Shown here: positions 1-6,170 of the stretch, one piece after another
How positions within the stretch are numbered: the first letter of the stretch is position 1
Layout of the letters: every line of letters begins with the position of its first letter
NCBI GenBank assembly: GCA_964367905.1
Contig: CAYIZP010000051.1
Location: 1-17,049 of the forward strand
Direction: 5' to 3'
DNA from: CAUPWF01 sp964367905
GTDB lineage: Bacteria > Bacillota > Clostridia > Lachnospirales > Lachnospiraceae
Length of the DNA stretch: 17,049 bases
The notes under the pieces: model-generated
Database searches by the model: none
What the model saw: the letters and a program-made list of their open reading frames with translations, nothing else
What the model was told of the DNA's origin: nothing
Translations under genes and position numbers: made by a program

Positions 1-70
1 TATGTATCTCATGATTACGATTCCACTCTCACTATTAGCCAAATATATTGCAAAGAAGGTGACTCTATGA
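1..70 (+). CDS. ABC transporter permease, C-terminal end only (partial)
   Basis: The frame is open from the window edge and ends at TGA 68-70. The visible residues read MYLMITIPLSLLAKYIAKKV followed by TL, a hydrophobic stretch with a basic tail. This is the usual last membrane helix and cytosolic end of amino-acid ABC permeases of the HisM/GlnP type. The stop overlaps the ATG of the next gene (ATGA at 67-70), so the two are translationally coupled. The substrate cannot be read from this fragment; assignment as the partner permease rests mainly on the coupled ATPase. Confidence 0.7.
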   Translation, partial: MYLMITIPLSLLAKYIAKKVTL

Positions 71-771
71 ATTTAACAATCCAAAATCTAACCAAAACAT
101 ATGGAAGTCAAACGGTTTTAGACCAAGTGAATCTAGAAATCAACAATTTTGGAACCATCGGAATCATTGGCGAATCTGGTTGCGGAAAATCCACCCTCCT
201 CCGTCAACTTGCTGGAATCGAATCGCCTGATACTGGGGAGATACAGATCAATGACTTATCACCTATTGCAGATCGAATCGCATTTCAGAAACGTATTGGT
301 GTTGTCTTCCAGAAGCACTCTCTCTTCCCCCATCTAACATTGAAGGAAAATGTATCTCTCATCTTACGTAAAGCAAAAAGAATGGATAAAGCTGCTGCCG
401 ATGAAAAAGCTATGGAGCTACTAAAAAAATTATTTATTGAAAAAGAAGCTGATAAAAAACCTAGTATGGTATCTGGTGGGCAAGCACAAAGATGCTCCAT
501 TGCAAGAGCACTCGTGACACAACCAGAGCTCATCTTCTTAGATGAACCAACAGCAGCACTCGACCCACTTCTAACCAAAGAAGTTTTAAAAGCAGTTACT
601 GAATTGAAAAATGATGGAATCAAATTTATATTTGTCACTCATGAAATTTCTTTCTTAAAAGAATTCGCTGATTATATTATCTTCTTTAAAAAGGGGGAAA
701 TTTGTGAACATGGTCCTGTGGCTTGCCTACAAAACCCACAAACCAAAGAATTAGAAAATTTCTTATTGTAA
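67..771 (+). CDS. ABC transporter ATP-binding protein, amino-acid (GlnQ-like) type
   Basis: Cytosolic ATPase that would power the upstream permease. The 234-aa length is close to the roughly 240 aa usual for GlnQ/HisP-like subunits. Motifs in order: Walker A GESGCGKST (35-43), Q-loop Gln82 in FQKHSLF, signature VSGGQAQ (135-141, V instead of the common L), Walker B LIFLDE (155-160) and the switch His192 in FVTHE. The start is fixed by the ATGA overlap with the permease. The signature and D-loop (AALDP) are intact, so it should be active. The family is polar amino acid uptake in most Firmicutes; the exact substrate is not shown. It is followed after 38 nt by a macrodomain gene on the same strand with no terminator between them. 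Confidence 0.9.
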   Translation: MNLTIQNLTKTYGSQTVLDQVNLEINNFGTIGIIGESGCGKSTLLRQLAGIESPDTGEIQINDLSPIADRIAFQKRIGVVFQKHSLFPHLTLKENVSLILRKAKRMDKAAADEKAMELLKKLFIEKEADKKPSMVSGGQAQRCSIARALVTQPELIFLDEPTAALDPLLTKEVLKAVTELKNDGIKFIFVTHEISFLKEFADYIIFFKKGEICEHGPVACLQNPQTKELENFLL

Positions 772-809
772 AAGAATCCGTAGGTATCTGTAGACAAGGA
801 GGTATTGAT

Positions 810-1598
810 TTGACACAAACAGAACGAAGACTATATTTAATAAATTATCTACTAAGGGAAAATACAAAATACCACGAAATCAAAATTCCTCATAATGAAA
901 ACGAACAAAAAGATTTGCTTCGTTCCCTCTTCAATATCCGTCCCCCAGAACCGATATCTGAAGAGTTTTTAGATGTACAAGACGAATATCTAGCGCTAGA
1001 AATTGAAAGTCGTGGAATTGTAGACTGTGCTACGCTATTCCCTACCAAATATGACAATCGAATATACCTTTGGCAAGGAGACATTACAACATTAAAGGTT
1101 GACGCCATCGTAAATGCAGCTAATTCAGCGCTTTTGGGCTGTTTCCAACCTCTTCATTCATGTATCGACAACATAATTCATACGCTCTCGGGCATTCAGC
1201 TTCGATTAGATTGCAACCAACTTATGCAAGCACAAGGCCATGCCGAGGAAACAGGCAAGGCAAAGATTACATCTGCATACAACCTACCATGCACCCATGT
1301 AATACACACTGTTGGCCCTATTATCTCCGGTGACCTCACTAATCAAGACCGCATGCTGTTGGCTGATTGCTACAACTCTTGCTTAAAAATAGCTGCTGAA
1401 AACAAGGTGAACTCCATTGCTTTTTGCTGTATTTCAACAGGAGTATTTCATTTTCCGGCACAAGCTGCTGCCAAGATTGCTGTGGAAACTGTCTCTAGGT
1501 TTCTAGAAGATAATTCAGCAATTGAAAAAATAATATTTAATGTGTTCACCGACAACGATTTAGCTATCTATCATTCACTCTTAAAAGAAGCGAGGTAA
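810..1598 (+). CDS. Zn-type macrodomain protein, protein-ADP-ribose hydrolase
   Basis: Predicted to remove ADP-ribose from proteins modified by the adjacent SirTM sirtuin. I chose the TTG at 810 (262 aa) because AAGGAGG lies just upstream; the frame is open further up but would run back into the ATPase gene. A helical N-terminal region (about 1-80) precedes the macrodomain (about 83-262). Motifs: QGDIT (89-93), VNAAN (101-105), a loop GCFQPLHSC with Cys111, His116 and Cys118 as in the zinc-dependent macrodomains of Staphylococcus and Streptococcus, and the phosphate loop STGVFHFP (209-216). The known family (Rack and co-workers on SirTM/macro operons) hydrolyses ADP-ribosyl groups on lipoylated GcvH-L. 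No GcvH-L or lipoate ligase is visible in this window, so the substrate here is open. Confidence 0.88.
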   Translation: MTQTERRLYLINYLLRENTKYHEIKIPHNENEQKDLLRSLFNIRPPEPISEEFLDVQDEYLALEIESRGIVDCATLFPTKYDNRIYLWQGDITTLKVDAIVNAANSALLGCFQPLHSCIDNIIHTLSGIQLRLDCNQLMQAQGHAEETGKAKITSAYNLPCTHVIHTVGPIISGDLTNQDRMLLADCYNSCLKIAAENKVNSIAFCCISTGVFHFPAQAAAKIAVETVSRFLEDNSAIEKIIFNVFTDNDLAIYHSLLKEAR

Positions 1599-1604
1599 CC
1601 CTTC

Positions 1605-2447
1605 ATGATTTCAAAAGATTTCGAGAAACTTAAAAATCACATCAATGGTGCTGATGCTATCATAATCGGTGCTGGTTCTGGACTCTCAGCAGCTGCTGGC
1701 CTTATGTACAGCGGTAAAAGATTTGAGACTCTCTTTCCTGACTTTATAGAGAGATATCACTTCACCGATATGTATTCTGCCGCCTTCCACCCTCATGAAA
1801 CTTTAGAAGAATTTTGGGGATATTTCAGCAAGCATATCTATTACAATCGTTATGCTCAGGATATCAACAACACCTACGAGAACTTACTCCAACTTGTCCG
1901 TGACAAGAATTATTTTGTTTTAACTACCAATGTTGACCACCTATTCCAAAAAACTGGCTTTGATAAGAAGAAACTCTTCTATACCCAAGGAGACTATGGA
2001 CTCTTTCAATGTTCTGTCCCTTGCCATAAACAGACATATGACAATTCGCAACTTGTACTAGACATGATTACAAAGCAGGAAAATCTAAAAATCCCTACTG
2101 AATTAATTCCCTATTGCCCTATCTGTGGGAAACCAATGACTACTAACCTTCGAAAGGATGCCACATTTGTAGAAGACGACGGTTGGCATTCTGCTGCCAA
2201 AAAATATGAATCATTTATAAAAGAAAACAAAAACAAGCGTATCGTATTTCTTGAACTAGGTGTTGGATTCAACACCCCTTCTATCATCAAATATCCATTC
2301 TGGCAGATGACTTACGAGAATAAAAATGCCATTTATGTTTGCATAAACTCTGGAGATATGGTCTGTGCAAGGGAGATTGTCCCACAATCTATTATGATTG
2401 ATTATGATATTCATAATGCATTATCCGAGCTGACTAAAAATTCATAA
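1605..2447 (+). CDS. Class-M sirtuin (SirTM), protein ADP-ribosyltransferase
   Basis: NAD-dependent Sir2-fold enzyme of 280 aa. Features: NAD-binding GAGSGLS (22-28), TTNVD (107-111, with the conserved Asn109 and Asp111), zinc cysteines Cys136, Cys140, Cys171 and Cys174, and LGVGFNTP (218-225) in place of the usual GTSL region. The catalytic His of deacylating sirtuins is replaced by Gln128 (YTQG where HG is expected). This is the hallmark of SirTM enzymes, which ADP-ribosylate rather than deacylate. Only 6 bp separate it from the macrodomain gene, and the Shine-Dalgarno GAGG overlaps that gene's stop. The pair writes and erases the same mark in characterised Firmicutes. No clear terminator follows; only a weak imperfect hairpin lies at about 2455-2492. 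Confidence 0.9.
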   Translation: MISKDFEKLKNHINGADAIIIGAGSGLSAAAGLMYSGKRFETLFPDFIERYHFTDMYSAAFHPHETLEEFWGYFSKHIYYNRYAQDINNTYENLLQLVRDKNYFVLTTNVDHLFQKTGFDKKKLFYTQGDYGLFQCSVPCHKQTYDNSQLVLDMITKQENLKIPTELIPYCPICGKPMTTNLRKDATFVEDDGWHSAAKKYESFIKENKNKRIVFLELGVGFNTPSIIKYPFWQMTYENKNAIYVCINSGDMVCAREIVPQSIMIDYDIHNALSELTKNS

Positions 2448-2533
2448 TATAAATGTAATGGAAAGCTCCCTATCCAAGGCAACTTCCCATTATATCATCA
2501 ACTAATGATTCAATTTTTGAATACGTACACAAA

Positions 2534-2605
2534 CACACCCAGGCGGGGTCGAACCGCCGCACCTGCCTCCGGAGGGCAGCGCTCTATCCACTGAGCTATG
2601 GGTGC
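2534..2605 (-). tRNA. tRNA-Arg (anticodon CCG)
   Basis: The minus strand folds as a full cloverleaf of 72 nt: acceptor GCACCCA with TGGGTGT (first pair G-U) and discriminator G, D arm GCTC/GAGC, anticodon arm CTGCC-CTCCGGA-GGCAG giving anticodon CCG (reads CGG), a 4-nt variable loop, and T arm GGCGG-TTCGACC-CCGCC. CCA is not encoded. A short palindrome (2508-2522) lies just downstream, but no convincing terminator or promoter was seen. Confidence 0.95.
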
Positions 2606-2773
2606 AATTTCTAGCAAAGAATTAACTCAGTGCCAAATACGTTGGAGAAAGCAACGCAAGAAACCGAACAGAGGGATCATATTCTTTGAATATAATTAAT
2701 AGTTGTTTTTTATTTTAGTTCGGAAAAGCTTGCGCGCTTATCTCATGAGGCTATCATACCATATTTTATATGG

Positions 2774-3673
2774 TTAGTAAAGCAGTCTTTTCGTTGTGCA
2801 GTCGTAGAAATAAGCATGGTCCGAGAGCACATCCTCTTCTGATAAATGTTCATCATTAATCTGCTGAATCATCTCATCCAAAGAGTCTCTCCCTACATCG
2901 AAACGTTTTGGCATGACAATCACCTCATGAATACTTGATGGCAGCACATAGAAATCTTCCTTTAACAAATTATTAAGTTCTCCCAAAACACTTGGATACA
3001 GCAAGCAGGCTGCACCAAGGTTCGTATTTCGATTGGTTACTACATACATTGTCTCTTCTGATAGCTCTGAAATCATCTCTAATTCTTCAATATCTTGCAC
3101 CTCACAAATTTCTTCAATCAGCTTGCTCATTGGCTGAATATTTGCTGGTAGCAACCGTTCCGCATTATGCAATGCATCACACAACAGTTTATCAAGCGAT
3201 ACCCCCCATAACTTACATTGCTCTTGATTCACAACTACACTTGCAACACCATGCTCATCTTCATTTAGAAGAATATAAAAGACTATCGCCAGATCCAAGA
3301 ACCTTTTGTGGGGAATTTCCTCTAGTATCTTCTCATTTTTTTCAAAATTGATTAATTTAAACACAAGTTTATCCTTGATATTGCTATACTCATGCAACAT
3401 ATTAACTTTCCATGACTTTGGAATATCCGTTTTCTTGTACACCTTCACTACTTCTTCCGCCAAATGCTTTATGCCCATTCCCCTCTTAGAATTCTCATAA
3501 AACTCTTCTAAATAAATGCATGGCGAGATATCTGTACCCGAACACTTAATTACTAGTCCAACCAACTCCTTTCCATTATTTTTTGTTACTGTACGTAACA
3601 TCACCTCCTCATTTTTTGTCACTAAATCAGAAACACATTCTTTCATTGCACACACAAATGCTTGATAAGTCAT
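2774..3673 (-). CDS. DUF5688 family protein
   Basis: Soluble protein of 299 aa with no signal peptide or membrane helix. The start MTYQAFVCAM, the stretch VKKNGKE-like (NNGKELVGLVIK), the repeated YEEF-like LEEFYENSK and the late HEVIVMP segment are typical of DUF5688 proteins, which are common in Lachnospiraceae. Their function is unknown to me. I prefer the ATG at 3673 over the GTG six bases upstream because GAGGAG sits 8 nt before the ATG but only 2 nt before the GTG. It has its own sigma-A promoter and a roughly 105-nt leader. The stop codon touches a 7-bp palindrome (2758-2774). There is no evidence linking it to the flanking genes. Confidence 0.8.
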   Translation of the reverse strand: MTYQAFVCAMKECVSDLVTKNEEVMLRTVTKNNGKELVGLVIKCSGTDISPCIYLEEFYENSKRGMGIKHLAEEVVKVYKKTDIPKSWKVNMLHEYSNIKDKLVFKLINFEKNEKILEEIPHKRFLDLAIVFYILLNEDEHGVASVVVNQEQCKLWGVSLDKLLCDALHNAERLLPANIQPMSKLIEEICEVQDIEELEMISELSEETMYVVTNRNTNLGAACLLYPSVLGELNNLLKEDFYVLPSSIHEVIVMPKRFDVGRDSLDEMIQQINDEHLSEEDVLSDHAYFYDCTTKRLLY

Positions 3674-3717
3674 AAACACTTCTCCTCTTTTTTATGAATG
3701 TGCTCAACCAATGGATA

Positions 3718-3767
3718 ATTCGCACGAAATGTGCAGAAATACAAGACAAGTGAAGAGTCTTGCGAAT
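3718..3767 (-). promoter_or_regulatory. Possible structured 5' leader of the DUF5688 gene
   Basis: On the minus strand, ATTCGC (3767-3762) and GCGAAT (3723-3718) can pair. They enclose the hairpins AAGAC/GTCTT (3761-3757 with 3747-3743) and GCAC/GTGC (3734-3731 with 3725-3722). The inner GC pairs compete with the closing stem, so the fold is a small two-hairpin or three-way shape. It lies between the promoter and the ribosome binding site. I do not recognise it as a known riboswitch. Confidence 0.3.
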
Positions 3768-3784
3768 AAATATTATGTGATGTT

Positions 3785-3813
3785 ACTATACGCCACTTTT
3801 AGACTATTGTCAA
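3785..3813 (-). promoter_or_regulatory. Sigma-A promoter of the DUF5688 gene
   Basis: On the minus strand: TTGACA (3813-3808), 17-bp spacer, TATAGT (3790-3785). The -35 is a perfect consensus and the -10 has one mismatch. It predicts a start near 3778 and a leader of about 105 nt before the ATG at 3673. Confidence 0.75.
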
Positions 3814-3823
3814 TAGATAAAGC

Positions 3824-3860
3824 AAAAAGAAACTGAACTATACGAGCACAGTTCAGTTTC
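3824..3860 (-). terminator. Intrinsic terminator after the NMNAT-like gene
   Basis: An 11-bp perfect stem GAAACTGAACT/AGTTCAGTTTC (3850-3860 with 3829-3839) has a 10-nt loop. On the minus strand it is followed by TTTTT-GCTTT. It lies 8 nt after the stop of the minus-strand gene starting at 4434. The plus side (CTTTTGTTT) could also terminate, but no plus-strand gene leads into it. Confidence 0.85.
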
Positions 3861-3867
3861 CTTTTGT

Positions 3868-4434
3868 TTACAATATTTCTGTTAAATTTCTAATAATTCT
3901 TTTATCAATTTTATTGGTAACCAAATATTCATACACAGATCTTGGAACCAAGTTTTTCCAGTCTTTATAGAAGCCAATCTTCCTTCTTACTTCAGCTCCC
4001 GTCATGCCTTTCTCTGATTTTGGTCGATTCCATAGCACCTCAACATCTAAGCCTAAATTCGATAAAATCATATGTTTCTCTTCACCCCATGCATCATGTA
4101 TCGTCATAAAATAACGTGCGTCCCGTGGCGCATATGTCAATAATATATCTGGCCTCGATATCGGAAAGGGAATAATATCAAATTGATCTAACGGAACACC
4201 AAATTCCATCAGTGCCAACTTTATCATCTCATATCTCTCAAGATATGTCATTGGATTATTAATCTTTTTCGATCTTTCTGGATCGTTAATTGTTTCTCTC
4301 GTATATGCATGGTCGGGATTTGTCAATCCTATATACAATTTATCGCATCGCATCTTTGCCGCAAGTATGTATTCAATCTCACGTAAATGCAACACTTGGA
4401 ACCTCCCATGTACTACGCCAACTCTCTCGTTCAT
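3868..4434 (-). CDS. NMN adenylyltransferase-like nucleotidyltransferase, altered active site
   Basis: A 188-aa protein of the archaeal-type NMNAT/nucleotidyltransferase family, whose known members join NMN and ATP to give NAD. The N-terminal GRFQVLH (10-16) matches GRFQPFH. The C-terminal MTGAEVRRK (144-152) matches the ISGTEIRR ATP-binding motif, followed by the usual LVPRSVYEYL. The start follows GGGGGAG at 4 nt spacing. Oddity: the HxGH catalytic motif reads His16-Leu-Arg-Glu19, so the second His is missing. The enzyme may be slow, act on another substrate, or be a binding or sensor protein. It is a single-gene unit ending in a strong terminator. The sirtuin and macrodomain genes 1.5 kb away also use NAD, but no operon links them. 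Confidence 0.8.
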   Translation of the reverse strand: MNERVGVVHGRFQVLHLREIEYILAAKMRCDKLYIGLTNPDHAYTRETINDPERSKKINNPMTYLERYEMIKLALMEFGVPLDQFDIIPFPISRPDILLTYAPRDARYFMTIHDAWGEEKHMILSNLGLDVEVLWNRPKSEKGMTGAEVRRKIGFYKDWKNLVPRSVYEYLVTNKIDKRIIRNLTEIL

Positions 4435-4584
4435 CTTACTCCCCCTTTTTCTTCTAAAATAGTATATCAGAAATTAACACAAAATAATAGTATTTTATAT
4501 AGGATTTACAAAATTTACATGATACGAACAATTCATTTCTACAAACATATTATATATCAAGAAATTATTATGGAGTTTTCCCTC

Positions 4585-4800
4585 ATGTCTCAATGGCAAA
4601 AACTACTAAAACGATTACGTAAACCATCTGTGATTGCAAGTTTGACAGCTGAAGTCATTGCAATTTTAACATTACTTAACCTAGATATCGACATATCGCT
4701 TATCGGTGGTGTTATGGCAATTATTACTTCTGCACTTATCACTCTAGGGATTCTATCTAACCCAGATTCTGACAAAAACAATTCCAAAACAGAAGAGTAA
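4585..4800 (+). CDS. Small holin-like membrane protein
   Basis: A 71-aa protein with a basic N-terminus (KLLKRLRKPS, 7-16), two hydrophobic segments (about 17-34 and 37-61) joined by an acidic turn (DIDIS), and a polar tail ending SKTEE. The segment LGILSNPDS (about 54-62) resembles the LGIVNDPTT end of phi-LC3-type phage holins; that is a resemblance by eye, not a search result. I chose the ATG at 4585 because GGAG sits 9 nt upstream; an ATG at 4570 has no such site. No endolysin or other phage gene is nearby, so it may be a domesticated holin, a toxin-like peptide or an unrelated small membrane protein. A strong terminator follows. Confidence 0.6.
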   Translation: MSQWQKLLKRLRKPSVIASLTAEVIAILTLLNLDIDISLIGGVMAIITSALITLGILSNPDSDKNNSKTEE

Positions 4801-4819
4801 CCACTCCATCTTCACTCCC

Positions 4820-4864
4820 GATAATAAGGACATAGTCAAAAAGCTATGTCCTTATTATCTTTTT
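4820..4864 (+). terminator. Intrinsic terminator of the holin-like gene, overlapping the convergent gene
   Basis: A 16-bp perfect stem (4820-4835 with 4844-4859; core AATAAGGACATAG) with loop TCAAAAAG, then TTTTT at 4860-4864. The right arm and T-run are also the last codons (EKDNKDIA) of the minus-strand coiled-coil gene, and that gene's stop (4836-4838) lies in the loop. The minus side has no T-run, so only the plus strand is served. Confidence 0.9.
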
Positions 4865-5519
4865 CCTCACCATTAAACTCATAACATTTCACCTGTATAT
4901 TCTCCGTAATTAAACATAATTCGAGATATAACTCTTGAACCTTTTTATTCATTTGACTTTCGCCCATCACATACTCCTTCCTTCTCTTTTCTAGCTGCTC
5001 TCTCACTTGCATTAGCGGAGCCTTCCTTCCTTCCCAGTCGGGTGATAGTTTATATCTCGTGGAGGCCTCTGTTACAGCTTTTGTAAACATAAGAATGTCA
5101 TTTTCCAGTTGCCCTGCTTCTCTTGCAAACTTCTCTTCTTCTATGGAAAATTGTTCTAACTTTCGAGCAAATAACTTTACCTCCCTAAACTCTTCCTTCA
5201 CCCCTGTTATTTTCTCTTCTTTTTGAAAAAAATCATATACTTGAATCACTTCTCCAAGAATATCAAACATATTATTTTTCTTGAAATCTTCATAACTAAT
5301 TTCTGAACTTTCATATTTTATATTCATAATTTTATCTATAATAGTTACAATATCCTCCTTCTTATCTTTTACCTCCTCTATTTTTTTTACCATCTCTTCG
5401 TTTTCTTCTATCTCTTCATTTTCTCCTGTCTCTTGCTTTTTTATATTCTCTTGCTTTTTTATATTCTCTTGCTTCTCTTCCTTATTGTATTTTCCAAAAA
5501 ATTTAGAAAAAAATCCCAC
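4836..5519 (-). CDS. Charged coiled-coil protein, unknown function
   Basis: A 227-aa protein that I do not recognise. The start is GTG 5519, with GAGGTGAG 5 nt upstream. The N-terminus MGFFSKFFGKYN is aromatic and basic, like a short membrane-contacting helix. A low-complexity Lys/Glu/Gln zone follows (about 13-55), including the tandem KKQENI repeat, then long predicted helices (EKITGVKEEFREVKLFARKL, then EQLEKRRKEYV) suggesting a coiled coil from about 95 to 215. There is no signal peptide and no enzyme motif. It is monocistronic and divergent from the 104-aa gene. Its 3' end is built into the terminator of the convergent holin-like gene. It could be a peripheral membrane scaffold, but that is a guess from composition. 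Confidence 0.75.
   Translation of the reverse strand: MGFFSKFFGKYNKEEKQENIKKQENIKKQETGENEEIEENEEMVKKIEEVKDKKEDIVTIIDKIMNIKYESSEISYEDFKKNNMFDILGEVIQVYDFFQKEEKITGVKEEFREVKLFARKLEQFSIEEEKFAREAGQLENDILMFTKAVTEASTRYKLSPDWEGRKAPLMQVREQLEKRRKEYVMGESQMNKKVQELYLELCLITENIQVKCYEFNGEEKDNKDIAF
5431..5474. repeat. 18-bp in-frame tandem repeat in the coiled-coil gene
   Basis: TCTTGCTTTTTTATATTC occurs at 5431-5448 and again at 5449-5466, with a third partial copy (TCTTGCTT) from 5467. On the minus strand it encodes repeated six-residue units KKQENI. The unit is a multiple of three, so copy changes keep the frame. Confidence 0.9.
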
Positions 5520-5615
5520 TTTTGCTCACCTCATTCATTCTCTTCTATAATTATGCTATGCAATGAAAGGATTTTCTGTGTAATCTATATTTCGTAATAA
5601 TTAATAGTTATCCTT

Positions 5616-5624
5616 CATAAGGTA
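5616..5624 (+). promoter_or_regulatory. Possible sigma-K -10 element upstream of the 104-aa gene
   Basis: CATAAGGTA fits the mother-cell sigma-K -10 pattern CATANNNTA, 31 nt before the ATG at 5655. The expected AC at -35 is not seen, so this is weak. It is noted because the gene product resembles a spore-surface protein. Confidence 0.25.
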
Positions 5625-5654
5625 TACAAGCACAAATAAATTGGAGGTAATATC

Positions 5655-5969
5655 ATGGGAATGCCGCAGATTCCTGACGGAAAGAATCGCCCTACATATG
5701 ATGAAACCATTATCGACTTACTAGAGTCCATCGCCCTTGAAGAAATGGCTATTGCACATATCTTAAATGCTGAGGGAGAAAAATTACAAGAGTTAATTAA
5801 ACGTTTTTGTTGCTGTGATGTTGGATTTTTTCAATTACATGAAAATTGCAAAACTACAAATTCCCTCATCAACAACCTCATTATGAAGGAATGGCTATTG
5901 CTAACAAAAATGAATACTATTCTAGAAATGCAACATGACTGTGCACCCTCTTGTTTTAAAAGAATATAA
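5655..5969 (+). CDS. Small Cys-rich protein resembling clostridial spore-surface proteins
   Basis: A 104-aa protein with a strong TTGGAGGT site 6 nt before ATG. The N-terminal MGMPQIPDGK and the helix DLLESIALEEMAIAHILNAE (21-40) closely recall a family in spore-forming clostridia with the pattern LLxSIAxEExxxxHILNAEGEK, often found on small or collagen-like proteins that I associate with spore or exosporium surfaces; this link is from memory. Six cysteines follow: CCC at 52-54, then Cys65, Cys96 and Cys100, which could cross-link. A second helix (about 69-91, NSLINNLIMKEWLLLTKMNT) resembles the tail of the 981-aa protein encoded next. There is no signal peptide. It is likely one unit with the 981-aa gene, separated by a structured 200-nt gap. 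Confidence 0.7.
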   Translation: MGMPQIPDGKNRPTYDETIIDLLESIALEEMAIAHILNAEGEKLQELIKRFCCCDVGFFQLHENCKTTNSLINNLIMKEWLLLTKMNTILEMQHDCAPSCFKRI

Positions 5970-5972
5970 TAA

Positions 5973-6130
5973 AATGATACCAAGGCATAAAAGGTCATGA
6001 TTTCATGCTTGCATGAAGAATCATGGCTTTGGGTCCCGCAAAACATGAAGAAGTAGCCCAAACAGGGCGGATTTTGAATGTTTTTAGGATTGCGAGAGCA
6101 CAAAATGCGTAGCAATCCGTAGGTATCATT
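5973..6130. repeat. 158-bp intergenic element with terminal inverted repeats and three hairpins
   Basis: AATGATACC (5973-5981) is perfectly complementary to GGTATCATT (6122-6130). Inside lie three hairpins: CATGATTTCATGC with GCATGA-AG-AATCATG (5996-6025); GCCC/GGGC (6056-6068), or alternatively TTTGGG/CCCAAA (6028-6033 with 6057-6062); and GGATTGC/GCAATCC (6087-6093 with 6112-6118). The layout fits either a non-autonomous MITE-like repeat or a structured leader RNA for the 981-aa gene. There is no T-run, so it is not a plain terminator. The 14 bases AATCCGTAGGTATC at its right end recur at 775-788. No target duplication was seen. Confidence 0.55.
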
Positions 6131-6170
6131 GTAAGTATCCATAAAGAATATGAGGAAGTGAGGTATATAT

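Noticed and set aside
723..809. Longer N-terminus for the macrodomain protein starting inside the ATPase gene
   Set aside because: It would overlap the ATPase coding end in another frame and has no Shine-Dalgarno, whereas TTG 810 has AAGGAGG correctly spaced.
2455..2492. Imperfect hairpin after the SirTM gene as a terminator
   Set aside because: The stem has a mismatch, a long loop and no T-run.
5973..6130. Cyclic-di-GMP or other known riboswitch in the 104-aa/981-aa spacer
   Set aside because: None of the conserved cores I know (GEMM, lysine, SAM, cobalamin) could be found; kept only as an unclassified element.
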